Shown: positions 8,101-13,922 of the stretch, one piece after another | Layout: each line of letters begins with the position of its first letter | Numbering within the stretch: the first letter of the stretch is position 1 | NCBI GenBank assembly: GCA_004335835.1 | Contig: RWJK01000778.1 | Span: 1-13,922 of the forward strand | Source: Scenedesmus sp. ARA3 | Taxonomy: Eukaryota > Chlorophyta > Chlorophyceae > Sphaeropleales > Scenedesmaceae | Reading direction: 5' to 3' | DNA: 13,922 nucleotides | Notes under the pieces: generated by a model | The model's input: only the letters and a program-made list of their open reading frames with translations | Databases searched by the model: none | Told to the model about the DNA's origin: nothing | Program-made: the position numbers and the translations under genes

Positions 8101-8902
8101 AGGCAGCCACGAGAGCAGTTGCTGCTGCGCGTTTGGCCGAAGACTTGTGCTGCGTAGTCGTAATCAGCGCCGGGCCGCACTGCTGCTGGGCTTGCGGGTG
8201 TAGGTGCTGCCAAGGGGGTTGGTGATGTTGCTGCTGCTGGGGCTGCTGGCGCGTCAATTGGCTCGCTGTAGATTACAGCAGCTGCAGCAGTAACAGCAGG
8301 AGTAGCAGCAGCAGCAGCAGCAGGCATAAGCAGGGTCACATCAGCGGTGCAAGTGCTGCGCAGGGGCAGGGGTGTCTGGTACTGCACATGTAGCTGCACT
8401 TCCCAATGCAAGCAGTTGGCTGCACATGACTTGCTGAAGTAACAGCTGTTGCCAGAGGCACCACAGTAACACACAGCTGCCAGAGCAACAATGAACATGC
8501 CAATTTAATCCGCTTGTAAAACACTCAACACACGCCTGCAGAAACAACAGCAGCACCACCCAGACCATAGCTTACATGCACCAAGGGCCGTGACGTTGGC
8601 CGGCAGCGCTGCTGTTGTTGCTGCGGGCAGCGCATTTGCAGCATTAATGCCTCGAGCAAAGCTGTTGAAGGCAGGTGTCAGCTGCTCCACCAGTGCTGCA
8701 TTGCCCAGGGAGTCCTCTGCAATCATGGCTGTGAGGCTGTACACTGCGTCCTTGGCTGAGGCGTTGGTGGCTGAAGGCGCCTGCAACAACAGCAGCGCAG
8801 CAGCGGTGTATCAGGTGAGTTGAAAAAAAATACAGGATTCACAGAATCAGGTTGTACACTGCGTCATTTGCTGAGGCGTTGGTGGCAGAGGGTGCCTGCG
8901 AT

Positions 8903-8948
<46 letters not shown>

Positions 8949-9654
8949 GCGGCGGCGAAGAATCAGGTGAGCTGACTACAGCAGCTCTTGCCAGCCTACA
9001 TGTGCCACACTGCGAATGTGCTGCAGAGATAACCAGTGGCGCTTCCAAGATATAAGATATGTCAAGTTGAACTTACTGCCCAGGAATCTTTCAAGCTTTC
9101 AGGTGTTTTGAGACGCGCTTCCGAGTCTTCCCATACTTGCATCCAATCCTGCTCCACAGGTTTCCGACACCACCACAACAGCAAAAGCTCACAATTGCCT
9201 GGGAAGCAGCAGATCCAGCCATGCAAGCACCATGTCAGCGCAGCGCACCTCTGTGCAGGAGTCAGCAACCACGTTGATGGCGGCAGCCGCATCCGCAGCA
9301 GCAGCAGCAGCAGGCGCCAGCAGAGCTAGCTGCGCCCGTGTGCTGTTGGCTAGCAGGGCTTGCACGCCTGCATCACATGGGCCTGTGGTTGTCACTTCTA
9401 GCTCAATGAAAGGCGCATTGCTGGAGGCGTTAGCAGCAGCAGCAGCAGGAGCTGGCGCCGGGCTGGGGCTGGGGCTGACAGCATCTGGGCTGGGCGATGG
9501 GTTGGGTGATGGGCTGGATTCTGGCAGTGCTGGAGATGGGGAAGCAGCAGCAACTGTTGTTACTGTGCTACCTGTCAGTGCGTCATTCACCACGCTGGCG
9601 GCTGCAGGTGGAAGATGACAGCAGGGACGTTGCACAGCAGCAGCAGCAGCAGCC

Positions 9655-9696
<42 letters not shown>

Positions 9697-10091
9697 CAAA
9701 GGCTTAGGCGAATACATCAGAGTACCAGTCCTGCCAAAATGAGCTAGCAACAGATACAGCTGTCCACAATCTATCTTGGCACATGTTGGATGGGCATGTG
9801 TGGAATCGCCAGCTGTATAGCTGAGCAACCATTCCCCACCCCGCACCAACGGCTCAGCACAAGTGCCAAAACCACAAAGCCTCTCACCAGCAACAGTCAG
9901 GGAGGTGCCGCTGTTGGTCGCAGCAGCCACAGCAGCAACTGTGTTTGGCAGCGCGGCGTTGACAGGCTGGCTGTTGATTGTGAAAGAGACTTCGTTGAAG
10001 GTTTCCATCACATCTTGGGCCAGCACACCGTCAGTGATGCCCACTGTGTCAACTGTAATGCCGTACTGGGAACCCACACCGCCCGGCTTCT

Positions 10092-10139
<48 letters not shown>

Positions 10140-10838
10140 ATTTGGATTAATCTAGTCGCAAAGAGCAGTGTGGACTGTGTCCACGGCTTTGTGGTACTGA
10201 GATCCCACACCACCCAGCTTCTGCAAATTTGGCATAGCGCATAGCCAGCAGCAAAGGTCATGGGTGTGATGTGGCAAACATAGCAGACGGAGCAAAAATC
10301 GGAGGCAACATGGGCGCATCTGCTGCTGCTGCTGCTGCTGCTGCTGTGTCTTTGCCTCAGCCTCAGCACATGTTCAGCCGTGTTTCAACACCTGCCTGAT
10401 CTGGAAAAACCGTCCACTCACCGGCAAGCACAGGCCCCGCACCACCCGCACATTGCCCTGCGCTGCTGCTGCCACCTTGGACACCACCTCCACCTTCACA
10501 CTGTCAAGCAGCACATCATACAGTGCTGCATCACAGGGCGAGTTGGTTGTCAGGATCAGCGCAATCACTGGCTTGGCAACGCCGGCAGGCGTGGGTGGTC
10601 CTGCTGCTGCTGTTACTGCCGGTACTGCTGTTGTTGCTGCTGGGAGGGTGGCTTCAGGGCTGGGGCTGGGAATAGGACTAGGGGAGATGATGCTGTCAGC
10701 AGCTGGTGATGGTGATGGTGATGGAGATGTCAGAGTGGCTGCAGCTGGCTCTGCTGGAGCTGACAGCTGTACTGTCTCGCTGGCCAGGCTCGCAGCTGCA
10801 GCAGCAGCAGCAGGAGGAGCAGCAGCAGCAGCAGGTGG

Positions 10839-10905
<67 letters not shown>

Positions 10906-13900
10906 TGAGGGACAGGTGCAGCAGGCAGCGCCGACAGTAGCGCTGTGACGTGAGCGCTTTGCACAAATGCAGAAGTGCATGCAGGGTGTGATGATCACTC
11001 CAATTCAAGGCAGCAAAATGCATGCTGTCAAGTAGCTGCATAAAAGCAGCCAAGATAGATTGCAGGCAGCAAGGCGCCTCACGCAGCCAGCTGCCAGCAG
11101 CAACTCACTTGCACTCTGCACAATCGCAGCATTGCTGACTGTCGACAGGCCGGTAGCAACCGAAGGCATCACTGCTGGCAGTCCCCGGCTGTTCACATCA
11201 CTTGCTAGCCCCATGTACGCTGCTGTGAGCTGTTGCAGCGCTGTGCTGTTGGTGGTGTCGCGAGCAACCACCTTCAGGCTGTATGTAGCAGAGCCTGCTG
11301 CTGCTGCTGATGCTGCTGCTGCTGCTGCTGCTGCTGGGGATGGGGATGGGCTGGAGAGTGGGTCTGTTGAGGGTGATGGTGAGGGTGATGGTGATGGGCT
11401 GTCAAGCAGAAATGATGGGGAAGGCGACGGACTGGGCAGATCCGGGGATGGAGATGGGCTGTCCAGTGCAGGTGATGGGGAGGGGCTTGGAGAGGGGCTG
11501 GGCACTTCAGGTGACGGTGAGGGGGATGGGCTAGCAAGCTCTGGTGATGGTGATGGTGATGGTGATGGAGAAGGGCTGTCGAGCAGCGGCGATGGTGATG
11601 GTGAAGGGCTGGGGCTTGCACTCAGGTCAATGACCTGGCGCAGCAGCCGGCCCCACTGCCTGGAGCTGTGCTGCTGCTGCTGTTGCAGCCTGCGGCCCGT
11701 AACAGGCGCCTGCATGCGCAGCGCAGACATGTGGCGGCAGTTGAGAAGCCAGAGCAGCAGCAAGCAGATACAAATTGCGTGTATGTGCACCCCGAACACA
11801 GCGACATGTTCTGTTCAGGGACCCATGCAACATTTACAAAGCTACCCCCGCGCGCACAATACGAATCACACTGCTGACCATGGAATGTGTTATAACACAA
11901 AAGTAACCCCTACCTCCGTACAGGTGCCTGCCACAACATCAACTAGCCCTGCATTGTCAGGGCCCGCCCTTGCTGCAGCCTCTGCCAGCAGAGTAGACCT
12001 CAGCACATCCATCACTGCAGGGTTACAGCCGCCGCCAGCTGTTGTCACTGCAAGTGCCACCTCAGGCTTTGTCACCGTCACTAGTGACGGGCTGGGTGAC
12101 ACCTCTGGGCTGGGTGACACCTCTGGGCTGGGTGACACCTCTGGGCTGGGACTAGGTGACTCAGCACTAGGGCTGGGGCTGGGGCTGGGTGACACCTCAG
12201 GGCTGGCACTAGGGCTGGGGCTGGGGTCTGGTGACGCTGAGGGTGGGGGTGACACGGCTGGTGACACCTCTGGTGACGGTGACGGGGAGGGTGTCTCGGG
12301 TGACACTGTCACTTCCACATCTTCGTCATAGATGCTTGCAGCTGCAGCACGTGGCAGTACACAGGCATGACGATGTTGCCTACGCAAACACACCACAGCA
12401 CCTGTAAAGATATTTTAGAAGGGTGACGATTCGTCACACCAGCACAGTGTAGGTGCTGCTGGTGCTCTGCTGTATCCTTTCACATTGCACACTGATCCTA
12501 GCCAGCTGCTGACCAGACACTTCCTGCAAGTACACAAGCTCTGCAGTAGGAATAACACTACAACCAAATTGTCCAAGCTGTCCGCGCTGCACTGCCATGG
12601 CAACTCACTTGCAAACACCACCTTGGTGTCGCTTGGCAGCGCTGTCAGGATCGGTGCCGGCAGCGTCTTGGATCCAAACACTTCGGTGACAAAGCTGCGC
12701 AGCACTGGCTCAATCTGTTGGATGAGTGCAGGCCTGCGGGCTGACTCAGCAAGGGTGACAGCCACACTGTATGTGGCCTCCGATGATCCAGATGACGACG
12801 GCGCCTGCAGTTCCAGAATGTATACAGACCAGCAAGGCAGTGTTTAGTGGAAGCTGGTATTGCTGTTGGGAACATTCCCAACAGATTAATCTGTGTTGCT
12901 GGAGGTGGATAGGTGGCGTCAAGGCAGGTCGACTATGCATGCCTTTGGAAGGTGTGCCCCCATCCATCTGCAGCAGGCTACAGTGTTCTGGCAGCCCACT
13001 TGCATGCACACCATGATCAGAGCCTGACAACCGCCACGTTGGCTCTGAACGTCACACTGCTGGACAGCACAACAAACTACACAGCTGTCCACGTTGCACA
13101 TGCACCAATTATCAGTGCACTCATTCGGCAAGATCAACCCTGTCAATGGCCAGGCATCTCATCTTTGAGCATTCTCAAGCATTCAGCAACTGCAAGAAGC
13201 AGCTCCTGCAATTCTGTCAACTCTCACGTCTGAGCAGCCGTCACCCTTTGCGGTGATGACATCAGCCGCAGCTGCACCAACCGCAGCAGTAACTCGGCTC
13301 TGCAGTTGTAACTTGGCAGTGGCAACGAGTGACTCCATGTAACCTGGGTTGCAGGCACCCGTGGTGACAACATCCAGCGAGATGGTCGGCACGCTGATTG
13401 TTATGTTTGTTGCTGTTGCTGTTGCTGCTGGAAGTGGGGATGCCAGGCTAGGGCTGGGTGACACTTCTGGGCTGGGTGACGGACTGGGTGACACCTCGGG
13501 GCGGGGTGATGGGCTGGGTGCCTCCTCAGGGCTGGCACTAGGGCTGGGTGACACCTCAGGGCTGGGTGATGGGCTGGGGTAGGGCAGAAGCATCACATCA
13601 GCAGCAGGGATGGAGCTGGGTGAAAACTCTGGGCTGGGGCCAGGGCTTGGGCTGGGCGACTCAGCACTAGGGCTAGGGCTGGGGCTTGGTGACACCTCAG
13701 GGCTGGGTGACGGGCTGGGTGACACCTCAGGGCTGGCACTGGGGCTGGGGCTGGGTGACGGGCTGGGTGACACTTCTGGGCTGGGTGATGGGCTGGGGCT
13801 GGGGCTGGGTGACGGGCTGGGTGACACCTCTGGGCTGGGTGATGGTGAAGGCGATAGGCTGGGGCTGGGTGACACCTCAGGGCTGGGGCTGGGTGACACC

Positions 13901-13922
13901 TCAGGGCTGGGGCTGGGTGACA
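4896..13922 (-). CDS. Gene B: modular secreted/surface protein (Ser-Pro stalks, paired half-domains, LysM, GCC2/GCC3), 5' partial
   Basis: Model exons: >13922-13228, 12804-12609, 12341-11914, 11709-11109, 10942-10422, 10089-9888, 9601-9249, 8780-8576, 8476-7865, 7571-6985, 6652-6463, 6192-5862, 5287-5127 and 4990-4896. They give 1724 residues in the window; the N-terminus lies beyond the right edge. All junctions agree in phase. Junctions within a repeat unit are phase 0 and those between units phase 1. The order is five repeats of stalk plus two half-domains, a cysteine-rich exon between repeats 4 and 5, then LysM-like, GCC2/GCC3-like and a hydrophobic tail. Ser-Pro tracts suggest hydroxyproline-type glycosylation and an extracellular matrix or surface location, as in volvocine wall proteins. 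NxS/T sites occur in several half-domains. The half-domain itself is unrecognised. The gene could be two adjacent genes if an intervening exon has its own start, but phase continuity argues against this. Confidence 0.65.
5046..5141 (-). repeat. 18-bp direct repeat flanking (CTG)13 at the last GCC2/GCC3 donor
   Basis: CACCTGCGCAGTCAGCTG occurs at 5046-5063 and 5124-5141, on either side of a (CTG)13 tract at 5075-5113. The copy at 5124 spans the donor used in the model. The other offers a second donor-like GCAG|GTGTGC in the same phase. Confidence 0.85.
5127..5287 (-). CDS. Gene B GCC2/GCC3-like cysteine-rich exon
   Basis: Acceptor TTCGCAG|G is phase 2; the donor GCAG|GTGAGC is phase 1. With the previous exon it reads [19 protein letters not shown], then [21 protein letters not shown], a typical GCC2/GCC3 (ephrin-receptor-like) spacing. 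Both edges have duplicate copies in the introns (5357-5396 and 5046-5063). Confidence 0.75.
5306..5332 (+). repeat. (CAG)9 tract upstream of the GCC2/GCC3 exon acceptor
   Basis: In transcript sense this is (CTG)9, ending about 18 nt before the functional acceptor at 5288. Confidence 0.85.
5357..5396 (-). repeat. Decayed copy of the 5' edge of the GCC2/GCC3 exon
   Basis: ACGCGGCAGTTGGGACCGGC and CCTCCGTACCTGC repeat the functional exon start with a 104-bp offset. In transcript sense the copy keeps TGTGCAG|GTACGG and encodes [12 protein letters not shown], then diverges to a stop. It is a potential decoy acceptor in the 574-nt intron 5288-5861. Confidence 0.8.
5561..5633. repeat. Inverted repeat with 20-bp arms in an intron of gene B
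   Basis: Arms at 5561-5580 (ATGTATACACGCAGGTGTAG) and 5614-5633 (CTACACCTGTGCGTATACAT) pair with two imperfections around a 33-nt loop. It sits in an alternating CA/TG-rich part of the intron. I see no coding potential between the arms. Confidence 0.75.
5704..5752 (-). repeat. Decayed copy of the 3' edge of the LysM exon
   Basis: GGCACTCAC.CCG..GG.CA.GTGGCGCTGACACACATGCTGCC repeats the functional edge at 5853-5898 with an offset of about 148 bp. In transcript sense it encodes [11 protein letters not shown] and then stops. A shifted donor-like GTGAGTGCC remains. Confidence 0.8.
5862..6192 (-). CDS. Gene B exon with Gln/Tyr/Arg-rich repeats and a LysM-like module
   Basis: Acceptor CCTGCAG|CC is phase 1; an alternative phase-1 acceptor after a stronger pyrimidine tract would start the exon at 6225 and add 11 residues. 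The donor GCCGG|GTGAGTG is phase 2. The first half has short repeats of the RRLQQQY and RQY type. The second half, [28 protein letters not shown] and [13 protein letters not shown], fits LysM: cysteine, an IA..F-type helix, L..LNP and a final G..MCV strand. LysM binds N-acetylglucosamine-containing glycans, so wall binding is likely. Ligand specificity cannot be told from the sequence. Confidence 0.72.
6463..6652 (-). CDS. Gene B unit 5 second exon: cysteine-free half-domain
   Basis: Acceptor CTTCAG|GTACCT is phase 0; the donor ATTG|GTAAGC is phase 1. It encodes [33 protein letters not shown] and SVEVLSIG, with NIS and NTT sequons. It closes the five-unit series; downstream the architecture changes to LysM and GCC2/GCC3. 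Confidence 0.72.
6653..6984 (-). other. Gene B intron within unit 5
   Basis: 332 nt between the two exons of unit 5, bounded by GAG|GTGAGTTG and CTTCAG|GTACC. No duplicate exon edge, long triplet tract or gene is visible. Confidence 0.5.
6985..7571 (-). CDS. Gene B unit 5 first exon: Cys tail, long SPSPEV stalk, two-cysteine half-domain
   Basis: Acceptor CCTGCAG|TG is phase 1; the donor GAG|GTGAGTTG is phase 0. It opens with [16 protein letters not shown], completing the preceding cysteine-rich module. Roughly 100 residues of SPSPEVSP repeats (7460-7163) follow, then [11 protein letters not shown], a helix-like [14 protein letters not shown] and [11 protein letters not shown]. Confidence 0.75.
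7572..7864 (-). other. Gene B intron with an AT-rich hairpin
   Basis: This 293-nt intron separates the cysteine-rich exon from unit 5. It contains an imperfect AT-rich inverted repeat at 7767-7798 (CATTGTCAAAATTTT facing AAAATTTTTGGCAATG), unlike the GC-rich surroundings. Otherwise I see nothing in it. Confidence 0.5.
7865..8476 (-). CDS. Gene B cysteine-rich exon (furin/GCC2-GCC3-like)
   Basis: Acceptor TGGCAG|CT and donor TCAA|GTGAGTTG are both phase 1, so the 612-nt exon is symmetrical and could be inserted or lost without a frame change. It begins with a cysteine cluster ([16 protein letters not shown]), passes an Ala/Pro/Thr linker, then has [23 protein letters not shown] and [20 protein letters not shown]. 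The last part fits GCC2/GCC3 (ephrin-receptor-like) spacing and continues over the junction into [10 protein letters not shown] of the next exon. The ATG in the upstream pyrimidine tract (8498) gives a signal-like peptide but is more likely intron. Confidence 0.7.
8576..8780 (-). CDS. Gene B unit 4 second exon: cysteine-free half-domain
   Basis: Acceptor TTGCAG|GCGCCT is phase 0; the donor GCAT|GTAAGC is phase 1. It contains [51 protein letters not shown] and NVTALGA, the clearest example of the second half-domain. Two NxS/T sites are present. Its 5' edge is duplicated, in decayed form, at about 8850-8904. Confidence 0.75.
8781..9248 (-). other. Gene B intron within unit 4 with decayed exon-edge copy and (CAG)14
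   Basis: 468 nt. A copy of the next exon's 5' edge lies at about 8850-8904. In transcript sense it reads TCGCAG|GCACCC and then [18 protein letters not shown] and a stop. It is preceded in transcript sense by (CTG)14 (plus (CAG)14 at 8905-8946). The functional copy lies 115 bp away, at 8780 and below. Confidence 0.8.
9249..9601 (-). CDS. Gene B unit 4 first exon: Ser-Pro stalk plus two-cysteine half-domain
   Basis: Acceptor CACCTGCAG|CC is phase 1; the donor CAGAG|GTGCGC is phase 0. The order is [14 protein letters not shown], a short Ser-Pro and Ala-Pro stalk (about 9540-9440), then [11 protein letters not shown], an Ala-rich helix-like stretch and [10 protein letters not shown]. An NAS glycosylation sequon precedes the half-domain. 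Confidence 0.72.
9635..9695 (+). repeat. Interrupted (CAG)n of about 20 units upstream of the unit 4 acceptor
   Basis: CAG units with one CCG interruption near 9653-9656. In transcript sense it is a CTG tract ending about 30 nt before the functional acceptor at 9602. Confidence 0.85.
9888..10089 (-). CDS. Gene B unit 3 second exon: divergent cysteine-free half-domain
   Basis: Acceptor CTGCAG|AAG stands directly at the end of a (CTG)15 tract in transcript sense; the donor GCTG|GTGAGAG is phase 1. It encodes [15 protein letters not shown], a [13 protein letters not shown] segment and [13 protein letters not shown], the least conserved of the five. A decayed copy of its 5' end lies at about 10160-10225. 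Confidence 0.68.
10090..10421 (-). other. Gene B intron within unit 3 with complementary triplet tracts and a decayed exon-edge copy
   Basis: 332 nt. In transcript sense a (CAG)9 tract (plus CTG at 10320-10346) lies about 75 nt after the donor, and a (CTG)15 tract (plus CAG at 10093-10137) lies at the acceptor. Between them, at about 10160-10225, is a copy of the next exon's 5' edge offset by 131 bp: ATTTGCAG|AAGCTGGG, reading KLGGVGSQY and then a stop. Confidence 0.8.
10422..10942 (-). CDS. Gene B unit 3 first exon: poly-Ala, short Ser-Pro stalk, two-cysteine half-domain
   Basis: Best acceptor is TCACAG|CG, which gives the needed phase 1; its pyrimidine tract is weak, so the 5' edge is less sure. 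A long Ala run coded by an interrupted CAG tract (10795-10903 on plus) leads to a short Ser-Pro stretch at 10730-10655. [12 protein letters not shown] and [10 protein letters not shown] follow. The donor CCG|GTGAGTGG is phase 0. Confidence 0.62.
11109..11709 (-). CDS. Gene B unit 2 second exon with its own Ser-Pro and poly-Ala insertion
   Basis: Acceptor ATGCAG|GCGCCT gives the Ala-Pro opening; the donor GCAA|GTGAGTTG, phase 1, is identical to that of the unit 1 second exon. Unlike the other second exons, about 110 residues of Ser-Pro repeats (11630-11335) and a poly-Ala run coded by CTG-family repeats (11295-11333 on plus) are inserted before [16 protein letters not shown]. The half-domain then ends with [12 protein letters not shown] and AAIVQSA. 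Confidence 0.7.
11914..12341 (-). CDS. Gene B unit 2 first exon: Ser-Pro stalk plus two-cysteine half-domain
   Basis: Acceptor GCTGCAG|CT completes a phase-1 codon; the donor is ACGGAG|GTAGGG, phase 0. An acidic lead-in ([10 protein letters not shown]) precedes Ser-Pro repeats at about 12300-12085. [12 protein letters not shown] and [11 protein letters not shown] then frame the half-domain, with the two conserved cysteines. Confidence 0.72.
12609..12804 (-). CDS. Gene B unit 1 second exon: cysteine-free half-domain
   Basis: Acceptor CTGCAG|GCGCCG opens with Ala-Pro in phase 0; the donor GCAA|GTGAGTTG is phase 1. It contains [12 protein letters not shown] (strand-like), [18 protein letters not shown] (helix-like), a [11 protein letters not shown] turn and VVFA (strand-like). 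The same pattern recurs in the exons at 11109, 9888, 8576 and 6463. Confidence 0.72.
12805..13227 (-). other. Gene B intron within unit 1
   Basis: 423 nt with no triplet tract. It holds a perfect 10-bp inverted repeat with a 2-nt loop at 12863-12884 (CTGTTGGGAA-CA-TTCCCAACAG). A plus-strand open stretch at about 13030-13140 resembles a second-type half-domain in reverse orientation. Confidence 0.5.
13228..13922 (-). CDS. Gene B unit 1 first exon (5' incomplete): SPSPEV stalk plus two-cysteine half-domain
   Basis: Open to the window edge. About 160 residues of Ser-Pro repeats with Glu-Val punctuation (SPSPEVSP type) cover 13922-13440. A half-domain follows with [11 protein letters not shown], a helix-like [16 protein letters not shown] and [10 protein letters not shown]. 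It ends at GAC|GTGAGAG, phase 0, just after the second cysteine, as in the other units. Confidence 0.72.
13440..13922 (-). repeat. SPSPEV-coding minisatellite, unit 1 stalk
   Basis: Tandem variants of GGGCTGGGTGACACCTC and GGGCTGGGGCTGGGTGAC on the plus strand code for SPSP and SPEVSP blocks on the minus strand. It runs off the right edge. Sister arrays lie at 7163-7460 and 12085-12300; shorter or variant ones lie at 9455-9540, 10655-10730 and 11335-11630. Confidence 0.9.

Noticed and set aside
8477..8498. Signal-peptide start at 8498 making a separate cysteine-rich gene
   Set aside because: The leader is the pyrimidine tract of the acceptor. The phase-1 acceptor at 8477 joins cleanly to the phase-1 donor of unit 4. 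It is kept only as a weak alternative.
10453..10998. Poly-Ala, poly-Gln, poly-Cys and poly-Leu frames around the CAG tract
   Set aside because: They are alternative readings of one triplet tract; only the poly-Ala frame fits the exon phases of gene B.
11060..12331. Long plus-strand open frame of 423 codons
   Set aside because: It is antisense to the Ser-Pro exons of gene B. The repeat codons leave the opposite strand open, giving low-complexity Gly-Asp-Leu repeats, and it runs through phase-consistent minus-strand introns.

Overview
The window looks like nuclear DNA of a green alga, most likely a chlorophyte near Chlamydomonadales. Split genes have short exons, GTGAG, GTGCG or GTAAG donors and CAG acceptors. 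CAG/CTG triplet tracts are everywhere, and one gene has a serine-proline-rich extracellular-matrix style. I cannot name the species. Both genes lie on the minus strand. I found no RNA gene, transposase, CRISPR array or credible plus-strand gene.

Gene A (62..3047) is complete in my model: five exons joining in phase to a 353-residue protein. Its core (about residues 90-325) reads as a DUF1769 (Pfam PF08588) protein, the family I associate with fungal cortical or UPF0590 proteins. An intergenic stretch of about 1.8 kb follows, with no convincing gene. It holds a 121-bp tandem duplication carrying a palindrome.

Gene B (from beyond the right edge down to about 4896) is a mosaic secreted or surface protein, at least 1724 residues in 14 exons. 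Five times it repeats a two-exon unit. The first exon of each unit is a Ser-Pro stalk followed by a half-domain with two conserved cysteines. The second is a shorter beta-alpha-beta-like half-domain. Intron phases alternate 0 and 1, so unit-wise duplication would preserve the frame. A cysteine-rich exon with furin/GCC2-GCC3-like spacing interrupts the series between units 4 and 5. After unit 5 come a Gln/Tyr/Arg-rich segment with a LysM-like module, a GCC2/GCC3-like module and a short hydrophobic tail. I do not recognise the paired half-domain. It may be an undescribed extracellular domain.

The second unusual property is in the introns. Many carry one or more decayed copies of the adjoining exon edge, usually with its splice site, lying 78-236 bp away on the intron side. 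The clearest case is a 147-bp array that repeats the 3' end of gene A exon 4. In addition, (CTG)n tracts in transcript sense lie at or just upstream of several splice acceptors. All exon models come from reading frame, splice motif and phase agreement by eye. No alignment or transcript data were used.
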